This document shows, piece by piece, positions 36,770 through 47,884 of a stretch of DNA of 64,000 nucleotides (position 1 is its first letter; every line of letters begins with the position of its first letter). The notes beneath the pieces were generated by a model that ran no database searches, was not told the DNA's origin, and worked only from the letters and a program-made list of their open reading frames with translations. This DNA is from Atherix ibis (lineage: Eukaryota > Arthropoda > Insecta > Diptera > Athericidae), in contig OY282609.1 in NCBI GenBank assembly GCA_958298945.1, positions 37,979,212 to 38,043,211 on the forward strand, given 5' to 3'. The translations under genes were made by a program, and so were the position numbers.

Positions 36770-37859
36770 ATAGTAGAGATATAGATATAAAATCCTTACA
36801 TTTAATTGAAAATAAATAATATTTTTATAAAATTGTAAAAGTGTCACAGGCATATTACTTTTTTTAGAAAAGAAAAAAACCTCTGATAATAGGTCTACCA
36901 GAAAAAGGAAATATAAAGAAAATCTGAAAAACGGTAAACTGTTGGAATTTCCTAAACTTTTTCTTCATGTATATTACTATAATAATATAACTGACATAAA
37001 ACAAATATCGAAATCTCAGCAACTAAATCACAACATCAATCAACAAAATGTAAAAAGAAGATAACTTTGACTACCACCGAAAATTCAAACGAAATCAGCT
37101 TTGAGAGTGATACAACCGAATCTAATAACCAAAAAATTATACCGGATAAAAATGACGTCATACAAAAATTAATGGCAGTTCTGAAAACGATTAACATGAG
37201 GATTAGCATATAGAAGCATCTGAACCACAGAACGTACTTGAAAATACATCAATTAGAACGAATACTTCTGAACATCCATTGAGTTCATTACTTGAAATTT
37301 CAAAAAGCATTACCACAATCCAATAAATTACAGATTTTAGTGAAATAAATTCAACGAAATTTAAACTGCGAAGGTAAAAACAATAATAAAAAAAATTGAG
37401 TTTTTAATTTTAAGTTCATAAAGTTTAAAATTTTAGACAATTTTTATTTACCCGCAGATGATCCCTTCGTCACATTATTAAAACACTACCAATCATTATC
37501 GGAACAAGCTGGTCAACTTACCGGTCAAATAGTCGAAGTTAAAATTTGTTTGACAAATATTGAAGAAAATTAAATGTTGCAAAACAAAATAATCCAAAGA
37601 AAGAAACCAAAACGAAAGACTTGGTTTTCGAAAAAACATCGCTTTACGAAGTTAGCACAGGTAAAACCAACGTTGGAACATTTTCAAGTTCAAACAAGTT
37701 TAATCAATTATATTATTTTGCAGAAATATTGAAAGCAGATCTATCAAAAGCAAAAGAAAAACAACTTGAAGTAGATGACATTGAAGCTGCAATGTCTTCT
37801 GCTTTGCACAATAGGAAGAACTGGGAAGGTGGCCCTGCGGAGTATTCAAACTAGCAATC

Positions 37860-38220
37860 TAATATAAGAGACAATGTGCCATCATAAGAAAATACTTCTA
37901 GTTAATATTCATCAAAAAATTAATTATCTTATTTTAATAACATCACTACCTCTTATTATCATTATATATTTTTAGATATGTTTTCAAATACCGTTTCATT
38001 AAAAGTTAATTATCAATTAATCATTAATTATCTCTGAAATTAATGTATTATAATCATAATAAAACTTTAAACAATTGTCTTAAATATCTGTTTGTACTTA
38101 AATGCAAATTTTTTTTAAATGTTTCATGTATGGGTTATGGGTTAATAAATATGCAGGAGCAAGTACACAAATACTCTATATATATTTTTTGTTTTGATTT
38201 TAAATAATTTTGCATGCTAA
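37860..38220. other. AT-rich non-coding DNA
   Basis: Possible 3' flank of the multi-exon remnant. No clear feature seen. Confidence 0.4.
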
Positions 38221-38224
38221 TTAT

Positions 38225-38395
38225 AGATTCAAAATCTTGTAAGGCTTTTTTAGGATATGCCTGATATGATCTACGATAGGCCCTATTCATTTTTGTCTAA
38301 CATGGCGCTCATAAGGTTTTCCTAGTTCGGCGGTAATAGATATAAAGCGTCACACATTTCATCAGGGCCTAATTAGGATTCTAGTCAGGCAGTGA
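38225..38395. repeat. GC-richer block sharing inverted motifs with 35160-35465
   Basis: Read on the minus strand it holds CCTTATGAGCGCCATG and GAATAGGGCCTATCG, close to TTATGAGGGCCATG and TAATAGGGCACTAT in the left block, in the same order but with different spacing. It also has CCTAATTAGGCCCT and AGGCAT words. The inverted placement either side of the multi-exon remnant suggests terminal regions of one element; the similarity is limited. Confidence 0.4.
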
Positions 38396-38655
38396 ATTCA
38401 GTTCTGTGTTAAGTAGCCGGGAAGAATTGTTGTTGGTTGAGTGAATTTAAATGCTCAAGTGCTGAGGGATTTTTTGTATTTCGAAAATACTTTAAAATTG
38501 TCAGTGTTAATTATCAAATCTACGAATTAAAACTGAATTTTACCGACATTTATACGAATTTCTTATAAGTATCATTAATAAATAATAAATAGAAAATAAT
38601 CAAATAAATGTAATTGCATATGGAAAATTTAATTAATGTTTTAATTAATTTTGAT

Positions 38656-38658
<3 letters not shown>

Positions 38659-38718
<60 letters not shown>
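38659..38718. repeat. (AT)30 microsatellite
   Basis: Sixty bases of uninterrupted AT dinucleotide. A minus-strand 78-codon frame through it (YIYIYI...) is an artefact of the repeat. Confidence 0.98.
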
Positions 38719-38723
<5 letters not shown>

Positions 38724-39475
38724 ATATATACATATAAGGAAAGATATATTGTATATAACTAAATAAAAAAAAGAATAAAGACAACAATAAAAAGAAGAAA
38801 AAAACTCGTAACTTTTTAAAATTCGGGATAAATAAAGTTAAATAAACAATAAATAACAAAAAATATATATTCGTCACAGAGTTATTGTATAAAACGTATA
38901 AAAACCGTCATAAAAACCACGTGGTGGCCAGGAGGACAAAAGGAGGTATCAACAACCTAGCAGTAGAGAGACAAAGTAGTAAAAGCCTGTCCAGTCTTTA
39001 AGAATACTTATTACAAGGTAAAAATTTAATGTCATCAAAAATATTTAATTGTAATCGACGTAAAATTGTATATGTAATATATATATAATTATTTCGGCCA
39101 TTTGTAATATGTCATGATCTGTCTTTTTTTTCATTGTATTCAGTAATGTTTACAATTTCATCATGGAAAGATATACGCAAGAACAACGTTCACAAATTAT
39201 TCAATTTTATTATCAAAATAATCGTTCTCCAATTGCAACTTTTCGTGCGCTCACTTTCATCTGAGTGATGCGGTAAATAAACAAAACTGTCGATTCTGGT
39301 GCGAAGAAAATCCACAAATTATTCATGAACACCCATTACATTCACCTAAATTGACAGTTTGGTGTGGTTTTTGGTCTGGTGGAATCATCGGTTCTTTCGA
39401 AATTAAGTTGGTAACCCCGTTACTGTCAATGGAGAGCGGTATAGATCGATGATAATCAACTTTTTATGGCCGTAA

Positions 39476-39847
39476 TTGGAAGAAGTTGATCTTGACAACA
39501 TCTGGTTCCAACAAGACGGGGCTACGTGCCACACAGCACGTGCAACAACCGAATTATTGCGAGAAAAGTTTGGAGATTCGATTATTTCAAGAAAATTTGA
39601 CATTGAATGGCCTCCAAGAAGTTGTGATTTAACACGATTAGACTATTTCTTGTGGGGTTATTTGAAGTCACTGGTCTTTAGCAATAAACCAGACTCTCTT
39701 CAAGCTTTAGAAGTCAATATTGAAAGTGCTATTCATGACATACGACTTGATTTAGTGGAAAAAGTGCTTGAAAATTGGGTTCATCGAATTCGTTCCTGCA
39801 AAAGAAGTCGTGGAGGCCATTTGCATGACGTTTTATTCAGCACTTAA
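39476..39847 (+). pseudogene. Transposase C-terminal catalytic half, 123 codons
   Basis: The open frame begins at an internal Met and reads EEVDLDNIWFQQDGATCHTA, with the second catalytic aspartate (QQD). It continues TTELLREKFGDSIISRKFDI and EWPPRSCDLTRLDYFLWGYL, with the third catalytic aspartate in RLD. Counting residues gives 41 between the two aspartates, which defines the DD41D (rosa) group; classical mariner has 34. After the catalytic core come SNKPDSLQALEVNIESAIHD and VLENWVHRIRSCKRSRGGHL, ending HDVLFST. In an intact enzyme this half, with the first D and the N-terminal HTH, would excise and insert the element. Alone it lacks DNA binding and one catalytic residue. Confidence 0.85.
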
Positions 39848-39904
39848 TTGTATCGATTGTACTTCACACTAAATAAAAAACATTAGTGTGTTTTTTTTTA
39901 AAGG

Positions 39905-39936
39905 AAATCATATCACTCTTTTTGGAAAACCCTATA
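39905..39936 (+). repeat. Terminal inverted repeat of DD41D copy 2 (3' end)
   Basis: AAATCATATCACTCTTTTTG followed by GAAAACCCTATA. It is identical to 5891-5922, which marks the 5' end of the oppositely oriented copy 1. Confidence 0.85.
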
Positions 39937-39939
39937 TGT

Positions 39940-41095
39940 ATATATAATGTGGTATATATACTTTTTATATAATTTTTTATTTAACAAAGTATTTATTGTA
40001 AATTAGGTAATGAATTTGAATTATTGAGAAAAATTTTATATTTAAACATTCTAAGAGAAAAACGTAAACATTCGAAGAGAAAAAGAAAAATGAAATAAAA
40101 GAAATAAGCGTACACGTATATTCAAGGTATAAATAAAAAACAAAACAAAATCTTATAATAAGAACGTTTTAAAAACTATTTAATTTTATTTAGATTAATT
40201 ATTTTTAAATTTTCTTTTCAAATTTTTAGAAAGAATTAAGGTTAATAAGTTTAAATAGAACTTTAGAAAATATGTAAACAAAAATTTAATTATAATACAA
40301 TATATTATATTTAAAAGATTGATACAGTCTTATTGAGAACTAATATATGACGGAAAAAAATTTGGTGTTAAAAATCGTTTCTTTGCTCAGATTTCAGGGA
40401 AGAGAAAAAAAATATGATTATTTTGTTGACATTTCATTTTCTTTTCTCCCATTTTATGCTTTGTTCTTCCTTCTTGACGGGTAGCATCGATCTCTCTTCC
40501 TCTTCCTAAGTTTTTTTTTGTTATTTTCTTCTCGCCTTGGTGTTTTCTCCGGACAAAATGTTTTCTCTAATATTTGAGTGAATTTTTTTTCGTTGTTAAC
40601 CTTCAGAGGGGACTCTTTTGTGGACATTGAAATGAATTTATTTTGTTTTATTAATGCAAGTCCCATAAAAAAATGAATTGTTAAAGACTATTTCAATGTT
40701 TTTTTTTCTCTCTCTCATTATTAAATAAAGTGAAGTAACAAACGAGAGACCAAAAAGAATTATCATGAAAATCCAAAATTAAACTAACTGTTTTTAAATT
40801 TTAATTTGACTGATTTAGTAATAAGGAAATAAAAGTTAACAGATGTGAATTTAGCTCAAATAATAAAATCAGACAAATTTACTGATTCATATTTAATTCG
40901 AATAATAAGAAAGAAAAATTATATTGAAAATAAAAAAAAATTTACCTGATCTGGAATTTGAATTGAAGAAAGAGAACAATTTAATGGAAATACCTTTAAT
41001 TGATTTAAAATTTTAAGTAATTGATTTAGTATTTTAAATTATGTAAAAATAAGCAAATTTAATTTAATTTTATGATAAATTCTAATTATTTGACA
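39940..41095. other. AT-rich non-coding DNA with pyrimidine runs
   Basis: A minus-strand 70-codon Lys/Arg-rich frame (40454-40666) reflects a pyrimidine-rich strand and has no recognised motif. No gene supported. Confidence 0.45.
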
Positions 41096-41099
41096 TTTT

Positions 41100-41800
41100 T
41101 ATTCAAGGTCCTATAGGATTTTCTCTTTTCGGCCCCCTATAGGCACCCGATCAAACAGTGATGGCACCTCCGTAAGATGGGCTGAAAGAGATTATCGTCG
41201 ATTCGAAAAGGTGTACTCTAAATTTATTTGGCCACAGAGTGCCATAGGGCGGATATGGGGATAGGCCAGGGAGAGAGCGATCATATAAGTTTCTCCCACT
41301 AACGTCGATAGTCGGTTTCACCCCTTTTTCCTTTTCTTTGCTTTTTAGGGTCTTCTTTTTCTTTTTTCTTTCTAAATCTTTTTTTTATATATTTTATTTT
41401 CGAGGTAAAAATTAACCTTCCCAATTTTTATACCTTCCCTCTTAATTCCTATTTCTTCCCTTTTTTGCCTGGATAGAATTTTTTAGTAATTTTTTTAAAT
41501 TAATTTTCACCATTATTTCTTCTTTCTTTTTCTTCCCCTCGCATAGACAAATCAATACCTTCGAGTATCTCCATTATCCTTTGTATGTTGCGGTATGATT
41601 TTTTATAGTTATGGTGGGTTGAAAGCACTTCTCTGCTAAAACTCCGAATCTCCCCGCTAGCGATAAGCATGCCTTGCAGAATAGTGTATTCTCTGAGTAT
41701 GGTCGTTATTGGCCATACTCCTGTAGAACTTCGCGTTCAGGAAATTTTTTTATTTTTAGTCAAATTTTAATACTTTTTCGTCCTTTTTAACATCCAAAAA
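41100..41800 (+). other. GC-richer start followed by long pyrimidine-rich tract
   Basis: 41100-41290 is clearly GC-richer (CCTATAGG and GGCACC motifs). 41320-41550 is a long C/T-biased tract. 41570-41760 has a GAGTATGG...CCATACTC hairpin-like pair (41695-41722). It lies just upstream of a LINE RT fragment and may be the 5' non-coding part of that element, but no terminal signal confirms this. Confidence 0.3.
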
Positions 41801-41839
41801 TATACTATTTTTTAACGTAACTTATCAATCAAAATAATT

Positions 41840-42200
41840 AAGATTTTCCATAGTAGAATTGTTAACCTCGTTAATCATTTACTCGAAAAATTAATATTTC
41901 CAAATATTTGGCATGTCTGTTGCCGTTTCTATACCAAAACAACAACTTGCTCGGCCTTCGGATAACAATTATAGACCGATCTCACCTTTGCCTTGTATTA
42001 CCAACATTTTGGAAAAAATGCTTTTTCTTAGATTGAGCTAGATTCTTGACGAGAAGCTCACCTCCCATCAACACGCTAATAGATCAATCCTTCATTACTA
42101 GTAAACTCTTAATGGTTTGGACAAACGGTTACTCTGTCTATACAACCGTTTCATGTTGGTCGCTGCATCTTCAAGAAACACTCAATCAGGTGAATGAAGT
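41840..42200 (+). mobile_element. I-like LINE RT N-terminal fragment
   Basis: The frame starting near 41845 reads FHSRIVNLVNHLLEKLIFPN ending IW. This is the same motif as FHIRIVNLFNKILE at 32.7 kb, so the two pieces probably belong to related I-like families. After a frameshift, RPSDNNYRPISPLPCITNIL EKM (about 41950-42030) gives the RT-1 motif N-x-R-P-I-S-L-L-P-x-I, and LDEKLTSHQHA gives the approach to RT-2. RT-2 itself (GFR...HST) is scrambled. Stops and shifts show it is dead. Similarity fades after about 42200. Confidence 0.6.
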
Positions 42201-45200
42201 TACTTCCAAAGAAATGCCTAGAGTAGTAAAAGTGAAGACAACAAACTCAGGTCTGAAAACTGTCTTCAGGTCTATACGAAAAGGAATTGCGATTCAAAAG
42301 TTCCAAGAGTTTTCACGAACATGCTGGATATAATCATTCTGGAATCTGTAGATTAAAAACACTATCAACCAAATCAACTCTATATTTAATATAGTGAAGG
42401 CTTAGGTTGGTAGTGAATGTAAGATTAGACAAAGTGAGGCAATTAATGTAGTAACTCCCTACTGGACGGAAGAATGCTCTATTACCAAACTTTATGTGTC
42501 ATAACGTCGGTAGTAGGGCAAGATCAGGTTGAAGCAATAGTTAGTCGCTATATTTGACAAGCCAGTAGAGCACACCGGACTTCTTTGGTGGACTCCGTTC
42601 TTTTTGAAACTGCCCGAAAACCTTATCTTACACTTTCTTTATAAATTCCGCTTAACCTTAATTTATAATAACCTCTGCTTCCAAAATTATCCCTTTCGCT
42701 ATCTTTTAATGCTAGTTTTATAAACAAATTTGTGCTTTTTTTATTCAATGATCTCTTAGTTGGAACGACATCCATCCACCCTTATTTTCTCAACCTTCGT
42801 GCCATATGTGAAGTGTAGACCTAGGTTAGGAGCGGGATGTAAATTATCTACGATATTTGGCAGATGAAAAAAATTTTGTACACGCAGGAAAATTTGATTT
42901 AATATACATTAAATTGTTCATTTAATATAATAAACGTTTACCTTTAAATTATTGCATCGCATAAAGTGCATGTGAATCGAAAAAAATGAGACTTCCAATA
43001 AATAAAAAGCCACATTATCAGAAAAATTCATAAAAATTATGTTCTAATTTTTACGGCCCTAATTACAAAAATAACCCTTTCTTTTAATTTATTAAAAATA
43101 CTAAAAAATATAATGTATTATAATATAAATGTACTCAATTTTAAATACAGCGATAGTGTAAAATACTAATATCTAATTATAAAAACATAAACAACAGATC
43201 TACTTTTGAAAAAATTTTGCTAATATTGAAAATTTTCGGCGACATTTAAATTATATATATCATTAAAAAAATGTCCAACAATGGAAATTTCGAAAATTTC
43301 CCTGTAATTGAATTCTTTAACTGGACACAAAATGTTCAATTTACATTCAATTACGCACAGTCAAATGGCTTTTAAGGAGTAATCAGCAGATATAAAATGA
43401 AGCCTCCATTTATTAAAGACACCATTGCATTTTTTTCAAATGGAAATAATTTATGATAGCTTGAAAAACAATTTATTAATTGACTACACAAGAAGCAGCA
43501 AATTATTAATTTATGTTAAATTGAGGTTTTTCCTGATATATCGCAGCACATCCGAAATTCATTTGTAAATGATAAACTGAAAAACAACAATTGTAATTCA
43601 GACTAATGGAGGATCACTTCTTTAACAAAAATTCAATTCATCCAATTACAAAGTGTGTATTTAGCATCAATGCCTAACTAGAGAGGCCTTAATTAACTTT
43701 TCGATTTATAGTTCGCGAGATACTGGCTCAATAACCACATGATTAATAGTCTTTTTGACCTCACATAAAACAAAGTTAACCAAAGGTAAATACAAGTATA
43801 CTCGTATGTATTAGTTCAGTATAGAAACCTGTGATAAATTACTTACCCCCCAGTTTCTTATTCAATTACTTCGTACAAACTTTACATCCGTTCGGGGGAG
43901 TAGGTAATAAACAAAAATTTGAGGAAAACAAATAAAATTTCAATTATAACAAAACATTAAGAAGAGCTCCTGCTGCGAATAAATCAAAAGTGTAAATCAT
44001 TTCATGCTCTGGTATATTATTATATGTATGCAGATCTACTAATATAATAATAATAATCCTTCTTTTTTAATACTAAATAAAATAAATAATAAAGTTAATA
44101 TCTAAAATTTGTAGAACAATACAAACAATATATTTGCATAGTATTTTGATCTTCAGCTCTAGTTTCCACTATTTAAATCTTTTTTTTAATTTGAAATTAT
44201 TTAATATTAACTAAGTCAGTTTGCTATGTTATATATTTCTATGTAAAACGTCATAATAATATATGAAAAAATTTCCATATACAGGCTCAAGTACTCGTAA
44301 GTAAGTATTGTAGTATTGGTTTAGTCCACAAAAATTAAGCTTATATGAGGATGAAATTAATACTAAGAAATATTAAAATATTAATACATATTTTATGTTT
44401 TAATGCGTTCAGAATTAGTTCTGCACAAATATATTATACCTAAGAACATTTATAAACTATATTAACAAATAAATTGATAAATGAGCTGATACTTTTTTAT
44501 GTTTCATAATTTATATTTTATATACAAGAAGGTGCATGAGACTATAGTTAAAACTTATAAAGAGTTTTTTTCTGCAAAATTTAGCTGAAATAACTGTTAA
44601 ATTATAGCAACACAAGAAAATGGATGATAAAGCTGTAAAGATTAATTGATCGAAGGTGTCAAAAGTTGTTAAAGTTAATGGTTTATTTCAAATAACAAAT
44701 CGTCAAATTTTATGCTAAATTTATATCAAGATTTGTAAATGAACTTAGAAATTAGATTTATCATACAATTGCAAATGCATCAATATACAATAGAAGAAAC
44801 AACGATTTTCTAAAAAAACAATCAATTTCGTATTAGCTGAAAAGGTTAAAGGTTTATTTTTTTGTTACGACCTGTTTATCTTTTATCAACGATGATACAA
44901 AGTCTAAAATTTTGATACGATTTCATTGGAAAAATTCATAAAAAACATCATTAAATTAAAAGACATCTACATACTTATAATATAAAATCAACTCTTTAGA
45001 ATCACTATTAATTGATATTTTTTGAACTAAAAAAGATAAAGAAATATTGTACGAATGTCTGACTTAAGAACAAAAGAATCGGAGAAAATATTTTGACCTT
45101 CTCTCTAACCAACTACATCGCATGAATGTCATAATATCATTTATATATTTTTGTTAGAACAATAAAATTCATTTTAAATATTATAATATAAATCAGTATA

Positions 45201-45674
45201 TTGAATACAATAAGGTTATGAAATCCTTCTACACATATTTACATGCAAATTTCTACTATTTCCGTAGTTTTTGTTATAAGGATCGTACTACAATCTATAG
45301 TCGTTAAACTGATGTAAATACATTGAATTTGTTCAAGTAAACAACAATTACAATTGCTGAAAATAAGTTCAGAGAATACAGATAACAAAGCTAACAAAAC
45401 ACAAATTTAGACTAGACTGCTTTTGCGATTTCAATACGCCCAAAATACCTTACGTTATGATTTATATGATCTGAACATAATTGTGACTTTCGACTAGTAA
45501 CTACAGCCTACACCCGTTCAAGAATTTCATCCATTGAAATAATTAAACTCAATTGTGATTAGTAAATATATATAATTTTATCAGATTTTCATATATCAAT
45601 TATGCTTAATTACATTTTTTGAATTTACTAAACATTCCATATACAATAGATATGTTAACCTTGGTTTTGATTTC

Positions 45675-45737
45675 AAGTTCAACAATTCTGCCACATAAAT
45701 ACATTAAAAAAATATATGTGGCGGAATTGTTGAACTT
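45675..45737. repeat. 23-bp inverted repeat with 17-nt loop
   Basis: Arms 45675-45697 and 45715-45737 (AAGTTCAACAATTCTGCCAC... against its complement) pair at 22 of 23 positions; one T/G difference would still pair as G-U in RNA. Confidence 0.9.
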
Positions 45738-46624
45738 ATTAGGAACCTATATATGAAAAAAATATTACGAACAGAACTAGAAATAACGATTAAATCATTA
45801 AATCAAGTGAAAAGTAAGTTATGTTCGTCGCTGTAATTTTTTACACTTTTATTAAGGTTTAAAAAAGTTTGACAGCGCTTTTTCAGTCGCCTGTCGTGTT
45901 TGTATACCGGCCCTTACCATAGGTCCACCACTAATTGTCTGGACAGTATAAATGAATGATAACGATATCAGAATTGTCATTATCTGGACAGTTGAATGAA
46001 TAAATTAAATATTTTGTTCAAAGAATATCCTTTTTTTAAAAAGCAAATAAGAGTTTCAACTTCATTGAAACAACATTTTACATAATACTTCATATATTTA
46101 TTTTAAATAAATAAAATTGAAATACTAAATATATGATAAGAAGTTTTTTTAGGTATTAGAAAAATAGGCAATTTTGTCTAAAAAAAATAGTAAAATTTTA
46201 CATTTCCTGATTAATGAAAATCTTTTTTTCAGAAATATCGATTTGATCACTTATTGTAAGTTACAAAAAAAATAATTAAAATATAAAAATGACTATTTCA
46301 TCACATACGATAGTATTCATAGTCTGTAATCCAATCAGTAATAAAACATGTTCATTGCGATTGCTTTCTATTAATATCATAATTTATCTAAACATTTTAT
46401 GATTCACATAAACTCATATGTTATTTATCAAAACAAACTAATTATGATTCACATATTTTATAACAACACATTTAATGAAACTTTATGCTATATTTTGATT
46501 AATTTTCGATAGTGTAATAATCTTAAAAGATTCAATTAATTCGCTCAATCGCCAATAATAGTTATTTATTTTAAAGTAATTTAACATTTTGTAAACGCAT
46601 TAACGTTTTTATTGTCAGAAATTA

Positions 46625-46787
46625 TTTCCATATACATGTACATATGTTACAATATAATATGTCAAATAAGTTCAGGAGCAGACTATGTGTAATAAGTAAA
46701 CAGGATTCTTTCCATATACATGTATGTTACAATATAATATGTCAAATAAGTTCAGGAGCATCTTTTGTAATAAGTAAACAGGATTCT
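46625..46787. repeat. 84-bp tandem duplication
   Basis: The unit from TTTCCATATACATGTA to AAGTAAACAGGATTC occurs at 46625-46708 and 46709-46787. The second copy lacks a CATATGTA-like stretch and differs near GAGCA(GACTATG/TCTTTT). No coding content. Confidence 0.9.
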
Positions 46788-47884
46788 TCTGTTTATATTT
46801 AGTGAGCTTAATTTAAATTAATATGCGTAGTTTCCAACCAAATATATGGTATAAATTTCTTACATCAGAAATGTTTTTAGTATTTACATTTGCTTTTTGA
46901 TGTGCCGGACTAAAATTTTACAACAGGTATTCCAGATCTGTATTGCACTATTTTTTTTAAATATTTGTACATTAATTTGTACGTATTTAATCTTATCCTT
47001 AAATTATAATCAATTTATGATTATTTATTTTGTAAATAAACATTAGATTATTGTTGATATTTGCATTAAATTATACAAGTGCATAATTATTGTTTTTTAA
47101 TTGACTGCAGACATTTTTTGTTATAAATAGTAGTTATATAATGCCCATATTTTTATTTTATAAAAACCTAATAAAGAGGAAATCTGGATATAATGGCAAA
47201 AACTTTTCGGGCGGCTATAATAATATAATGATGAAAACCCTCCCAAACACAAAATAATTTTCCGGGATTTACGATTATGCTGATAATTTATAGCTTTCAG
47301 TTAACATATATAGATATTCTCAAATTTTCAAACTGCGAATATATTCTTGTGGACGACTGTTTCCAATTCAATCTGAACTTAAACATCACGCAAACTTAAA
47401 TTCATCGTGTTCTATGTTCATTGGAGACCAATTTCATGCGAATTTATGCATAAATTTTGTATTTTCGAACAAGAATACTTTGCTAAACATATGCTTCGTA
47501 TGGTTATGGTAGAATATAGAATTATAGTAAGGATATTCATACGTTAACACACATTTCCCATCTATAGGTGAAAACTCGCAAAAGACTGTACAGTTTCCAG
47601 TGTGCGTCTGAATCATCACTCGTATATTGGATTATTCTATACAGGTGGCTGATATTGATACAAAAACACATAAGCAAGTAAAGTTGGGTTTACTAAATTA
47701 AATTTAATTGCAAACAAATGATGTTATGGGACATATAACAGTCTAATATGCGGATAATTAAAAGGGTTGCAAAACATAAAGACACATTTGCTATTATAAT
47801 AATATACGAACATGGAAAGATTCAAGCGATGAAAGAACACCACCATAATCTGTTATAAACTTTCACGCGTTGTAAAAGACTGTA

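Larger units (their letters stand above)
36093..37854 (+). pseudogene. Decayed multi-exon gene of unknown function
   Basis: Plausible exons alternate with AT-rich introns. Exon a, 36093-36277 (MNKFYFLNMAYEYRVM... KVPSDCIFLKEKSALL... SSQPSSDD), has donor G|GTAAAT. Exon b, 36421-36608, follows TATTCTTTAG and reads TYEEADKLDLALEYQP..., then after a small indel KASLFEALQNSKLDLNED, with donor AAC|GTATGT. Exon c is 36868-36933 (Lys/Arg-rich, SDNRSTRKRKYKEN). Exon d is about 37068-37373 (Ser/Thr/Asn-rich with stops), with donor AAG|GTAAAA. Exon e, 37458-37854, follows CCCGCAG; it reads DPFVTLLKHYQSLSEQAGQL, a frameshift near 37570, then VFEKTSLYEVSTGKTNVGTF, EKQLEVDDIEAAMSSAL and a NWEGGPAEYSN end. 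The a-to-b phase does not join cleanly, so it is broken. I do not recognise the family. It could be host-derived or the gene of a DNA transposon. Confidence 0.45.
39092..39936 (+). mobile_element. Rosa-type (DD41D) mariner-superfamily element, copy 2, internally deleted
   Basis: The 3' terminal inverted repeat is present at 39905-39936 and ends in TA. The 5' repeat is lost: homology to copy 1 starts near TTTCGGCCATTTG. The transposase start is at 39163 (MERYTQEQRSQIIQFYYQNN, then RSPIATFRALTFI and a stop). The stop falls exactly where an internal deletion joins RALR to the HFHLS segment, removing the first catalytic D. A second frame continues HFHLSDAVNKQNCRFWCEEN and LTVWCGFWSGGIIGSFEIK. The third part, 39476-39847, is open and reaches the natural stop. 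The junction differs from copy 1, so the two deletions arose separately. Confidence 0.85.
42340..47870. other. AT-rich non-coding DNA; 42400-42840 slightly GC-richer
   Basis: 42400-42840 is slightly GC-richer with no recognisable coding and may be the eroded rest of the LINE. From 42840 on, no gene or RNA is seen. The frame 47434-47619 (minus) has no recognised motif. Two repeats are listed separately (45675-45737 and 46625-46787). Confidence 0.5.

Noticed and set aside
38641..38877. 78-codon frame on minus rich in Tyr and Ile
   Set aside because: It is the translation of the (AT)30 microsatellite and adjoining low-complexity DNA.
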